Positions 24,894 through 32,970 of a stretch of DNA of 41,077 nt are shown piece after piece. Source of the DNA: Lachnospiraceae bacterium (GTDB lineage: Bacteria > Bacillota > Clostridia > Lachnospirales > Lachnospiraceae). The stretch is from positions 1-41,077 of the forward strand of contig JAFZNO010000088.1 in NCBI GenBank assembly GCA_017552985.1, given 5' to 3'. Every line of letters begins with the position of its first letter. Position 1 is the stretch's first letter. The notes under the pieces were generated by a model, which made no database searches, was not told the DNA's origin, and saw only the letters and a program-made list of their open reading frames with translations. The translations under genes and the position numbers were made by a program.

Positions 24894-26337
24894 GGGCAGG
24901 AAGATCATTAAATGGATCATTATCCTACTGATCATCGTGGGAATCATTGTGGTGGTGACAAAGGTGAAAAGCGGCAAGAACAAGGTGACGATTCCCACCG
25001 TGGTCACGACGAAGGCTTATCGCGGAGAATTGCAGGAGCAGGTCAGTGCCACGGGTATTGTGTGCGGCGAGGAGAACGTCGTAATCTATGCGCCGGCGGC
25101 CGGCACTGTGTTAAAAGTGATGCCCAAAGTCGGTGATGAGGTGCAGGAGGGAGAATTGCTTCTTTCCTATGACCTTGAGGCCATGGATGAATCCCTGTAT
25201 CAGGCAAAGCTCCAAAATGAGCGCACCCAGATCTCCTACGAAGTGACGCTGAACGGAAACGCAGAGGGAAAGGGAAAGGTCAGCGAGGCCGATACCAACA
25301 TCCCCGTTTTAAAACAGCAGATCGCCGATCATGAGAAGTATCTGGAAAATCTCCAGACGGCACTTGCCGAGTATCAGTCGAAGCAGAGCGATGACGCCAT
25401 TCTCTTAAACCATCAGTTGACCAAGCAGCGTGCGGAACTGATGGAATCCTTAACGACGCTGACTCCGGGCACGGAGGATTATGAAAAGGCACAAAAGCAG
25501 CTGAATTCCGTGAACGCGCAGTTAGAGCAGCTTACCTTAAACCAGAGCCTGTCGCAAAAACCGGCGGAATACGTAAAGGACCTGCAGGAAAAGATCAAGC
25601 AGGAGCAGGAGACCATCGCTGATTTAAAGACATATCAGGCAGAGATGGAGCGCCAGAAGACCACGGGCGAAGCCACCGTCATGGATTCCTACCAGAAAAG
25701 GCAGTTAGAGATTGACATGGAGCTTACGCAGCTAAACTACGATAAGCTTCTTAAGGGCAGGGAGGCAGCGGAAAAGGGCGTTGTTGCCCCGTATCACGGC
25801 GTCATCACCGGCATTTCCGCCGCCCCGGGAAACGGCGTTGCGGATGGCACGCCGGTCTTTACCTTGGAAAGACTGGATAAATTAAAAGTGAATTCGACTG
25901 CCACGAAATACGTGCTCAACCGTCTGAAGGTTGGCCAGAGGGCGGAAATCGAGATCATGGGAGAAATGCATGAAGGAAGAGTCAGCCACATTTCGAGGGT
26001 AGCCCAGACAACGAACCTGTCTGCCGTCGTCGTTGGCTTTGAGGTAGAGATCCTGGGCTCCTTGGAGGACATCTATCTTGAGACGGACGTGAAGATGACG
26101 ATCTATACGAATCATGCTGAAAATGCGCTGATTCTCCCTACGGAAGCGGTCAATGCCAATAAAGAGGGGGATTTTGTGTACGTATTACAGGGCGATACCG
26201 TTTCGGTGAGACCCGTCACCTGCGGCATCACCTCCGAAGGACTTGTGGAGATCCTGAGCGGAATCACCGAGGCGGACGAAATCGTGTCGGATTATGAAGG
26301 TGAACTCGAGGAAGGCGTCGTTGTCGAGCGCAGATAA
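24865..26337 (+). CDS. MacA-like membrane-fusion (HlyD/RND-type adaptor) protein
   Basis: A 490-residue adaptor. A basic N-terminus and one membrane segment (about residues 14-33) anchor it. Then comes a lipoyl/barrel half with QVSATGIV and VIYAPAAGTVLKV, a long helical hairpin rich in Gln/Glu/Lys (~110-290), the returning lipoyl half VVAPYHGVITGIS, and beta-barrel and membrane-proximal regions ending in LILPTEAVN. The ATG at 24865 follows GGAGGA by four bases; the longer in-frame start at 24829 lies upstream of that site and is rejected. It overlaps the ATPase gene end. In a Gram-positive it would act as an extracellular partner of the MacB-like permease. Confidence 0.92.
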   Translation: MKTKSKKKRKGRKIIKWIIILLIIVGIIVVVTKVKSGKNKVTIPTVVTTKAYRGELQEQVSATGIVCGEENVVIYAPAAGTVLKVMPKVGDEVQEGELLLSYDLEAMDESLYQAKLQNERTQISYEVTLNGNAEGKGKVSEADTNIPVLKQQIADHEKYLENLQTALAEYQSKQSDDAILLNHQLTKQRAELMESLTTLTPGTEDYEKAQKQLNSVNAQLEQLTLNQSLSQKPAEYVKDLQEKIKQEQETIADLKTYQAEMERQKTTGEATVMDSYQKRQLEIDMELTQLNYDKLLKGREAAEKGVVAPYHGVITGISAAPGNGVADGTPVFTLERLDKLKVNSTATKYVLNRLKVGQRAEIEIMGEMHEGRVSHISRVAQTTNLSAVVVGFEVEILGSLEDIYLETDVKMTIYTNHAENALILPTEAVNANKEGDFVYVLQGDTVSVRPVTCGITSEGLVEILSGITEADEIVSDYEGELEEGVVVERR

Positions 26338-26420
26338 ACGGAATTTTCTTCGCCGCGCAGAGCTGAGTATAATGGAGCGTTGCGTTATCGCGAAGCGGCT
26401 GTATTTAGAGAGGAAATAGA

Positions 26421-27665
26421 ATGGGACAGATATTTGAATACGTGAAGATTGCCCTCATGAACATAAAGAGCAACAAAGGGCGTTCCATCCTGACCATGCT
26501 TGGCATCATCATAGGCATCGCCTCCGTCATCCTGATCGTCACGATCGGTAACGGCGTCAAGAATTCCGTGAATTCCGGGATCAATGACATGATGGGAAAT
26601 TCGGTATCTTTTTACGTCAATAGCGAATCAGAGCTGGCGGAACAGATCCATATCACGCTGGAAGACCTTGAGGACATCAAAAAGAACGTGCCACACGTAA
26701 AGACGGTGTACGAATACTGGTCGACCCGAGCCGGCAACAAGGTGACGAGCCGTAAGGGAGAATTCAACCTGGAAATCACGTTTGGAACGCCGGGAATGTA
26801 TTATCTGAAAAAGGCTCCCATGCTCCGCGGGCGGTATTTTGACGAGAATGATTATTATGCCCAGAGTAAGGTTTGCGTCATTGACGCGAAGAGCGCCAAG
26901 GCAATGTTTGGACATACGGACGTCGTGGGCATGACCATAGAGTGTACGCTTGCAAGACAACCAGTTGAATTCAAGATCATTGGCGTCCGCGAAAATGAAA
27001 AGCAGGCCGGACTCGTGGCTTATCTGGAGGAGATGTTCTCCTTTGGCGAACCGGAGCTTACCATCGACGTTCCGGAATCGTTTGTAGGTACTCTGATCGG
27101 ATGGTATGGTACGGACATCGGCGGTTTTAACGTTGTCAGTGACAGTCCGGAGACCCTTGGACGGGTTGCCGAGGAGACGCTGGAGTACTTGGAGAAAAAG
27201 TACCATTGTAAGAACAAGAACTTGTTCCAGGTCATGAATTTCATGGATGACATGACGGAGGTCAACCAAATCATGAACTATATCACGCTGTTTGTGGCAC
27301 TTGTGGCATCCATTTCACTGCTCGTAGGCGGCATAGGCGTTATGAACATCATGCTGGTGTCCGTCACGGAGAGAACCAGGGAGATCGGCATCCGCAAGGC
27401 GCTGGGGGCACGGACTTCCTCCATCATGTTGCAGTTTCTTTCGGAATCCGCCATCATCACGCTGCTGGGCGGCCTCATCGGCATTGCGATCGGCGTGGGC
27501 GGCGCCTGGCTGATCTGCAGTTTTGTGGAAGTGCAGGTGAAACTGAATTTTGTGGTCATCATCGGGGCAACCGCCTTCTCCGCCGCAGTCGGCATTTTCT
27601 TTGGACTGTATCCGGCGAAAAAGGCTGCAAAGCTCAGTCCCATCGAGGCGTTGCGGCATGAGTAA
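26421..27665 (+). CDS. MacB/FtsX-type ABC transporter permease
   Basis: A 414-residue permease with one N-terminal membrane segment (~19-40), an extracytoplasmic MacB_PCD-type domain (~40-290), and three C-terminal segments. The cytoplasmic coupling block VTERTREIGIRKALGAR follows segment 2. AGAGGAAA lies before the ATG. An 83-base gap separates it from the adaptor; a TATAAT at 26368-26373 there lacks a convincing -35, so a separate promoter is uncertain. It works with the ATPase and adaptor upstream as a tripartite exporter of the kind used for peptides or antibiotics. Confidence 0.92.
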   Translation: MGQIFEYVKIALMNIKSNKGRSILTMLGIIIGIASVILIVTIGNGVKNSVNSGINDMMGNSVSFYVNSESELAEQIHITLEDLEDIKKNVPHVKTVYEYWSTRAGNKVTSRKGEFNLEITFGTPGMYYLKKAPMLRGRYFDENDYYAQSKVCVIDAKSAKAMFGHTDVVGMTIECTLARQPVEFKIIGVRENEKQAGLVAYLEEMFSFGEPELTIDVPESFVGTLIGWYGTDIGGFNVVSDSPETLGRVAEETLEYLEKKYHCKNKNLFQVMNFMDDMTEVNQIMNYITLFVALVASISLLVGGIGVMNIMLVSVTERTREIGIRKALGARTSSIMLQFLSESAIITLLGGLIGIAIGVGGAWLICSFVEVQVKLNFVVIIGATAFSAAVGIFFGLYPAKKAAKLSPIEALRHE

Positions 27666-27692
27666 TTTCTTGATAATTTCACAGGGTTTTCG

Positions 27693-27721
27693 TTGCTAAA
27701 ATCCGTAAAAAATGGTATGCT
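27693..27721 (+). promoter_or_regulatory. Probable promoter of the lipid kinase gene
   Basis: TTGCTA at 27693-27698 and TATGCT at 27716-27721 are 17 bases apart, giving a leader of about 35 bases to the ATG at 27764. Confidence 0.6.
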
Positions 27722-27763
27722 GTTCCTATAGAGTTCTTACGGAACCAAAGGACGGGACGTGCC

Positions 27764-28702
27764 ATGCGTGATAATGATGATCGAAGATTTGAGATTCTGA
27801 TCAATCCCAGCGCTTCTTCCGGCAGGGGAAAGCGGGTTTGGAAAAAAGTAAAGAGAGAATTGGACGCGAGGGGCGTGCCTTATCGGAAGCATCTTTTGAA
27901 GGCTCCGGGTGAGGCTACGCTCCTTGTGCGCGATTTGACGAAGAATCTGAAGGAAGATTGCCATCTTCTGGTGCTGGGCGGGGATGGAACGCTGAATGAA
28001 GTGCTGAACGGGATCGCCGATTTTAAGCACGTGATCCTGTCCTGCATCCGGACAGGTTCCGGCAATGATTTTGCCGGGAACGTTGAGGTGGAAAAGGATG
28101 CGCTGAAGGCACTGGAACAGCTCTTGGATCATCCCATGGAGATCAGTCTGGACTATGGTGAAATCCGTGCGGATGAGCATGAGCCAAGGCGGTTTCTGAT
28201 CAGTTGCGGCATGGGATACGATGCTGACATCTGTGAGGAGGTTTCCCGCAGCAAGCTGAAAAAGGTCTTGAACCTGATTGGGTTGGGAAAGCTGGTCTAT
28301 CTGATGATCGGCATCAAGCAGATCTTTACCAGGGACAATGCGAATGCCATCTTGTACGTGGATGATCAGAAACCGATCCACGTGCGGAACTTGTTCTTTC
28401 TCGTTGGCATGCAGCATCCGCGGGAGGGAGGCGGCGTTCCGTTTTGCCCGGACGCGGATCCCACGGACGGAAAGCTGGACTTCTGTCTGGTTCGCGACAT
28501 GCCAAAGTGGAAGCTACTATTGGCCGTTGCGCTCGTATATGGGAAAAAGCACTTGCTCTTCCGGAACATTACCACGTATCGTTGTAAGACCATGCGTCTT
28601 GTGGCGACGAAACCCCAGTGGGTGCACTTGGACGGCGAGACGCCTTATCAGGCAAAGGAAGTCCTTTGGGTATGCAAGGGCAGGATCCGGTTCCAAAAAT
28701 AA
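27764..28702 (+). CDS. Diacylglycerol/lipid kinase (DagK/YegS family)
   Basis: A 312-residue cytoplasmic lipid kinase. Nucleotide-binding parts include LINPSASSGRG near the start, GGDGTLNEVLNG from residue 72, and RTGSGNDFA. The C-terminal beta-sandwich has ISCGMGYDADI, PFCPDADPTDGKLD and the end block VHLDGETP. The family phosphorylates diacylglycerol or related lipids, recycling lipid released by surface polymer synthesis, which would suit a strain with a large polysaccharide operon. It probably shares its transcript with the MscS gene, 61 bases downstream. Confidence 0.92.
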   Translation: MRDNDDRRFEILINPSASSGRGKRVWKKVKRELDARGVPYRKHLLKAPGEATLLVRDLTKNLKEDCHLLVLGGDGTLNEVLNGIADFKHVILSCIRTGSGNDFAGNVEVEKDALKALEQLLDHPMEISLDYGEIRADEHEPRRFLISCGMGYDADICEEVSRSKLKKVLNLIGLGKLVYLMIGIKQIFTRDNANAILYVDDQKPIHVRNLFFLVGMQHPREGGGVPFCPDADPTDGKLDFCLVRDMPKWKLLLAVALVYGKKHLLFRNITTYRCKTMRLVATKPQWVHLDGETPYQAKEVLWVCKGRIRFQK

Positions 28703-28763
28703 ACGCTGACGATGCATAAACGCCAGTCAGGAAATAATATTGGATGAAAAGGAGGAATGCAGC

Positions 28764-29690
28764 ATGAGTGAAGAGATGATGAAGAAAGTTGACGAAAAGA
28801 AAGAGAAAAAGAACAAGGGGACGCTTGTCAGACTGATCGTTATGGTCGTGATCCTTGGAATTCTGGTTGGGATTGGATTTCTCTCACAGGTATTTAGCTT
28901 TGACGACCTGGAGAACGTAAACTTTAGCTTCGCAACGCTTTGGAAGCTGCTGGTCATGATCGCGTGCGTGATCGCCGTCGAGACCTTGCTGGTATTCCTT
29001 TTGGGACTCCCGAAGCCTAAGAATCACAGGGCGCGCTCCATTCTTTCCATCTTTTCCAGTTTGATGAAGTACGTGGCAGCCATCGTGATCCTCTGCTGGG
29101 GATTGTCCATCCTTGGAGTGAACGTTTCCACCATCGTGGCCAGCGTCGGGATCGTGGCTTTGATCGTCGGCTTCTCCGCTGAGAGCCTGATCGCGGACGT
29201 GGTGACGGGCGCGTTCATGATCTTTGAAAACCATTATAACGTCGGTGACATCATTGAGGTTGACGGCTTCCGCGGCACCGTGACGGACATCGGCATCCGC
29301 ACGACCTGCATCACGGATCCGGGCGACAACGTAAAGATCGTAAACAATTCCTCCATGAAGAACATCCTGAACCGTTCCGACAGAACTTCCCGCAGCATCA
29401 GTGACATTGGCATCCCCTACGCCACGGATCTGGAGAAGCTCGAGAGCGAGATCCCGGGACTGATGAAGGAGATCTTTGAGAAGCATAAGGACGTGATGAA
29501 GGAAGAACCCAAATACCTCGGCGTGAATGAGCTTGCAGACAGTGCAGTCATCTTGCGCTTTCTGGTGTTTGTGGACGAGAAGGACATTTATTCCGGAGCG
29601 AGAATTTTGAATCACGACTTGCTCCTTGGCTTTAGAAAGCTTGGCGTGGAGGTACCGTTCCCTCAGGTGGACGTGCATATGGACAAGTAA
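28764..29690 (+). CDS. MscS-family mechanosensitive channel
   Basis: A 308-residue channel with membrane segments near residues 21-43, 57-79 and 95-112, followed by the pore helix. The conserved run VGIVALIVGFSAESLIADVV, then IFENHYNVGD and the beta domain with FRGTVTDIGIRTT, are classical MscS. It opens under membrane tension to protect against osmotic downshock. The ATG at 28764 is chosen because GGAGGA at 28751-28756 sits seven bases before it; an upstream in-frame TTG at 28740 precedes that site. The N-terminus is Lys/Glu-rich and unlike the core family. Confidence 0.94.
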   Translation: MSEEMMKKVDEKKEKKNKGTLVRLIVMVVILGILVGIGFLSQVFSFDDLENVNFSFATLWKLLVMIACVIAVETLLVFLLGLPKPKNHRARSILSIFSSLMKYVAAIVILCWGLSILGVNVSTIVASVGIVALIVGFSAESLIADVVTGAFMIFENHYNVGDIIEVDGFRGTVTDIGIRTTCITDPGDNVKIVNNSSMKNILNRSDRTSRSISDIGIPYATDLEKLESEIPGLMKEIFEKHKDVMKEEPKYLGVNELADSAVILRFLVFVDEKDIYSGARILNHDLLLGFRKLGVEVPFPQVDVHMDK

Positions 29691-29740
29691 GCCTTTTTGC
29701 AAAAGCAACGAAACGATTTTTTGCAAGGAGGTGAGCGCAT

Positions 29741-31216
29741 ATGAAATTTGAACGATTGCCGGAAGAATTTGCGAGGCCGCCCATGGAGCCGGCCACGGCA
29801 ATGGAGCCCAAAGGCATGCCGGAAGAGATTTCTTCCGCGCCGGAGCGGCGATGCGATGAACCCAGGGAAGAGTTCGAGGGAAAGAGCGGAGGCAATGCCG
29901 GAAATGAGGCAGACGGCAACAGGCACGGGCTTGTGAAAAAGCTCATGATGATGCCCGTCGTGACGTCCATCGCCACGCTGTCCATCGTCTTTGCCTCGTA
30001 TGGCGTGGATCCCCTTGGGGATGATTTCTTAAATCATGAAGGTTATCATGATTCCTTTGAAGAGCATGATAAGGATCGCGGCAAAGATCACGACAGGTCC
30101 AGTGATCACGGGCATTCCGACGGAAGAGGAAACGTCAGGGAGTATCCCGGAGATCTAACGGATGCCCATATTCAAGTGATTTACGTGCCTACCGGCGAGG
30201 AATACTATGCGGAAGGCACGGGAGAAGCCGCGCTTGCGGATGCCCGCGAATGGGTTGAGGAGCAGGGCGGTGATCCGGACAGCCTGACCTACGTAAATGA
30301 CTACGTAACGTATCAAAAGAAGGCTGACGGGGCTTTCGTGGGTGATGAGGATTACCTCGAAGGTGCCTATGATCCCTTTGGCAACATTCATGAAGTGGAA
30401 ACGCTTCACGTGATATATTATGCCTATGCGAGCGTTGATGACGTTCCGGCTGACGTAAGCAATGATCTGGGTGATAATCACGGAGAGCCGGATGATTACG
30501 GAGAAAGTGACCATTATCCCTTCCCTGAGCTTACGAACTTAGATCCTGACTTTGAAGGAAATTATGCGTCTTCCAAATTTGTTGACGTGCCATACGACGG
30601 ATCGGAAGAGTTTATCAGGATCTATTTCTTGGGAGACTCAGATTATACGTTTATTCATGCCGGCCGGTACTGGCAGGATTACGAAGGGGTCGTAGAGGAA
30701 ACGCGAAGCGGCATTTCTTATGACGCGGAGAGAAACGTGCTCACGCTTCAAAATTTCGAGGCGGAGATTCTTGGCGTCAACTTGATGGGAAATGGATTTA
30801 CCATTGAATTGATAGGAAACAGCTACGTGAACCAAGTGACCGTCTGGGGCTACCATTATGGCGGCAGCGTCCGGTTTACGGGATCGGGTAGCCTTGTGAT
30901 CAATGATCATTATGCGAGTGCCACCGGAGGCCTTGTTTTAGACGCGGAAGACAGCGAGAGCTGCATGATGGTGGAGGATGGCGTCATCCTGGAGATTTAC
31001 GGAGGTAATCAGGAGCAGTACGTGCCTGCGATCCAGGTAAAGGATTCCACCATGGACCGGGTAATTTATTATTCTCCGGAAATGGAATTACATGCGAAGG
31101 CTACCATGGCCGGATCGGCGGGAGAAGGCACCGAAGTCAAGGAAGGTTATATAAGCTTGGTTGTCGCGCCAGATGGTACCAGGGCGGATTACGTACATTT
31201 TGCACCAAAGGAATAG
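29741..31216 (+). CDS. Unknown single-pass surface protein with His/Asp-rich segment
   Basis: No named family was recognised for this 491-residue protein. Residues 1-66 are charged, proline-rich and likely disordered. One hydrophobic segment (~69-86) suggests a type II membrane anchor with the rest outside. Residues ~99-127 are rich in His and Asp (HDKDRGKDHDRSSDHGHSDG), a possible metal-binding stretch. Residues ~140-235 form a tyrosine-rich acidic module (ending LHVIYYAYA). Residues ~330-470 look like a parallel beta-sheet or beta-helix domain (SYDAERNVLTLQNFE, then GSVRFTGSGSLVIND). The ribosome site GGAGGTGA is very strong, so high translation is likely. It lies between MscS and a MATE exporter; context does not reveal a job. 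Confidence 0.75.
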   Translation: MKFERLPEEFARPPMEPATAMEPKGMPEEISSAPERRCDEPREEFEGKSGGNAGNEADGNRHGLVKKLMMMPVVTSIATLSIVFASYGVDPLGDDFLNHEGYHDSFEEHDKDRGKDHDRSSDHGHSDGRGNVREYPGDLTDAHIQVIYVPTGEEYYAEGTGEAALADAREWVEEQGGDPDSLTYVNDYVTYQKKADGAFVGDEDYLEGAYDPFGNIHEVETLHVIYYAYASVDDVPADVSNDLGDNHGEPDDYGESDHYPFPELTNLDPDFEGNYASSKFVDVPYDGSEEFIRIYFLGDSDYTFIHAGRYWQDYEGVVEETRSGISYDAERNVLTLQNFEAEILGVNLMGNGFTIELIGNSYVNQVTVWGYHYGGSVRFTGSGSLVINDHYASATGGLVLDAEDSESCMMVEDGVILEIYGGNQEQYVPAIQVKDSTMDRVIYYSPEMELHAKATMAGSAGEGTEVKEGYISLVVAPDGTRADYVHFAPKE

Positions 31217-31222
31217 ACTGAC

Positions 31223-32659
31223 ATGCATTATGCAAAAGAAAGCTTTAACTGGAAAGATTTTTTGATGAAGGTGGCAGTGATCGCCATACCTGTGGCACTG
31301 CAGAACCTGTTGACTACCACCGGTTCCATGGTGGATACCATGATGATCGCTTCGCTGGGACAAACGGAAGTGGGCGCAGTGGGACTCTGCGCCCAGTTCT
31401 CGTCCTTAATGTTCAGCGGATATTGGGGATTTGTGGGCGGCGGAATGCTGTTTATTTCCCAATATTGGGGGGCAAAGGACGAGGACGGCATCAATCGTTC
31501 TTACGGTCTGACATTGACCTGCATGATGGCCGTTGCCATCTTGTTCTGCGTTCTCGGAACGGTGTTTCCGGAGGGGGTCATGAAGCTTTACACGGACAAG
31601 GAAGCCATCCAAAGGATTGGCGTGGAGTACTTAAGCATCGCCGCGTTTTCTTATCCGCTGATGGTCTTTTCCATGGCCATGGCGGTGATGCTCCGCTGTA
31701 CGGAAAGAGTGCGTCTCCCGCTGTATGGATCCATTGCTTCCGTCACCGTCAACATAGCATTAAACTGGGTGCTGATCTTTGGCCATCTGGGCTTTCCGGC
31801 CATGGGGGTTCGCGGCGCGGCGCTTGCGACCGTGATCGCACAGTGGGCGGGAATCCTGGTGATCATGACGTTGGCCAAAATCGCAAGGCACCCTTATCTT
31901 TTTGCCGTGAGACGGCATTTCCAATGGGATGCGCAGCTCATCCGGGCATATTTCAAAAAGTGTTCGCCCATCCTTGCAAATGAGATCTTGATCGGCGTTG
32001 GCAACATGATGATCAACGTTGTCCTGGGAAGGCAGCCAGAGGAGGCCATCGCCGCTCTTGCCGTGTTCCGGACGCTGGAGGGACTTGTGATCGGATTCTT
32101 TGCGGGATTTTCCAATGCATCCTCCATCTTGGTTGGTAAGGAAGTCGGTGCGGGAAACCTGCGTACGGCCTACGTAAGGGCGTGGAGACTGGTATACCTG
32201 TGTCAATTGTTTATTGGTCTCGTGGGCATTATGCTGATCGCTTTGCATACGCCGATCTTAAGCCTTATGGGCATGAAGGGCGAAAGCTTCCGCATCGCCT
32301 TCGGGCTTGTCTGCATCTTTGCCGTGGCGGCGGTGATCCGCATGGGAAACTGGGTGCAGAACGATACTTACCGGGCGGCGGGGGATGCCGTATACGGAAC
32401 GGTTCTGGAGATCATATTCATGTGGGTGATGCTGATCCCGCTGGTATGGCTTTCCGGCATGGTTTGGCACCTGCCTACGCTTGTTGTATTTGCCTTCTGT
32501 TATTCCGACGAACCCATCCGGTACGTATTGATGCAGATCCACCTTTTCCGGGGTACTTGGATAAAGCCCGTGACGGAGGAAGGAAAGAGGGCACTGGAGG
32601 AATTCAGACAGTCCGGAATGGGCAGGTTACGTAAAGAATCAAGTGGAAACGGACGATAA
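31223..32659 (+). CDS. MATE-family efflux transporter
   Basis: A 478-residue protein with about 12 membrane segments and the MATE layout: IPVALQNLLTTTGSMVDTMM in segment 1, GGGMLFISQYWGAKD, and the second-half counterpart with GFSNASSILVGKEVGAGN. It exports cationic drugs or metabolites by Na+ or H+ antiport. Its start is six bases after the previous stop, with a weak AAGGA site, so it is probably coupled to the unknown surface protein gene. The substrate is unknown. Confidence 0.93.
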   Translation: MHYAKESFNWKDFLMKVAVIAIPVALQNLLTTTGSMVDTMMIASLGQTEVGAVGLCAQFSSLMFSGYWGFVGGGMLFISQYWGAKDEDGINRSYGLTLTCMMAVAILFCVLGTVFPEGVMKLYTDKEAIQRIGVEYLSIAAFSYPLMVFSMAMAVMLRCTERVRLPLYGSIASVTVNIALNWVLIFGHLGFPAMGVRGAALATVIAQWAGILVIMTLAKIARHPYLFAVRRHFQWDAQLIRAYFKKCSPILANEILIGVGNMMINVVLGRQPEEAIAALAVFRTLEGLVIGFFAGFSNASSILVGKEVGAGNLRTAYVRAWRLVYLCQLFIGLVGIMLIALHTPILSLMGMKGESFRIAFGLVCIFAVAAVIRMGNWVQNDTYRAAGDAVYGTVLEIIFMWVMLIPLVWLSGMVWHLPTLVVFAFCYSDEPIRYVLMQIHLFRGTWIKPVTEEGKRALEEFRQSGMGRLRKESSGNGR

Positions 32660-32663
32660 ATGA

Positions 32664-32689
32664 ATTAGGGCGTAATCCATTCGCCTAAT
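32664..32689. other. Small inverted repeat ATTAGG...CCTAAT
   Basis: ATTAGG (32664-32669) and CCTAAT (32684-32689) can form a hairpin extended by GCG/CGC with a bulge. There is no T run, so it is not called a terminator. It lies in the short gap before the small membrane protein gene. Confidence 0.3.
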
Positions 32690-32715
32690 CATACTCGACA
32701 AGGAGACGGATCATC

Positions 32716-32955
32716 ATGTGGAATCTGAAAACCATTATTACGGGTCTATGTATTTTTATAGGCGCAGGATTTGTGGCGTACGTCATCGAAGCCATTATTT
32801 TCCGGAATAACGGAACGATAGGACGCTATGAGTCCCTTTGGGCGTATTTCAAGAAGATCGATCAAAAAAAGGGAAACGTAGCCGTACTTGTATGGGCGAT
32901 CATTTGGATCATTTTATTGATCCTCACGGCGCTGTTTATTTACCTGGCGGCATGA
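32716..32955 (+). CDS. Small two-span membrane protein
   Basis: A 79-residue protein with hydrophobic segments at about residues 7-28 and 57-78, joined by a basic loop containing GRYESLWAYFKKIDQKKG. It has an AAGGAGA ribosome site. No family was recognised. The next gene starts 15 bases after its stop, so the two are probably co-transcribed. Confidence 0.7.
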   Translation: MWNLKTIITGLCIFIGAGFVAYVIEAIIFRNNGTIGRYESLWAYFKKIDQKKGNVAVLVWAIIWIILLILTALFIYLAA

Positions 32956-32970
32956 CGGAGCGAAGAAAAC

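Noticed and set aside
26338-26420. Separate promoter for the MacB-like permease (TATAAT at 26368)
   Set aside because: The -10 match is perfect, but no acceptable -35 lies 16-18 bases upstream, so it is mentioned only in the permease entry.
27737-28417. Minus-strand open frame of 226 codons opposite the lipid kinase
   Set aside because: The plus strand encodes a complete DagK-type kinase with all motifs, so the antisense frame is a by-product of codon bias.
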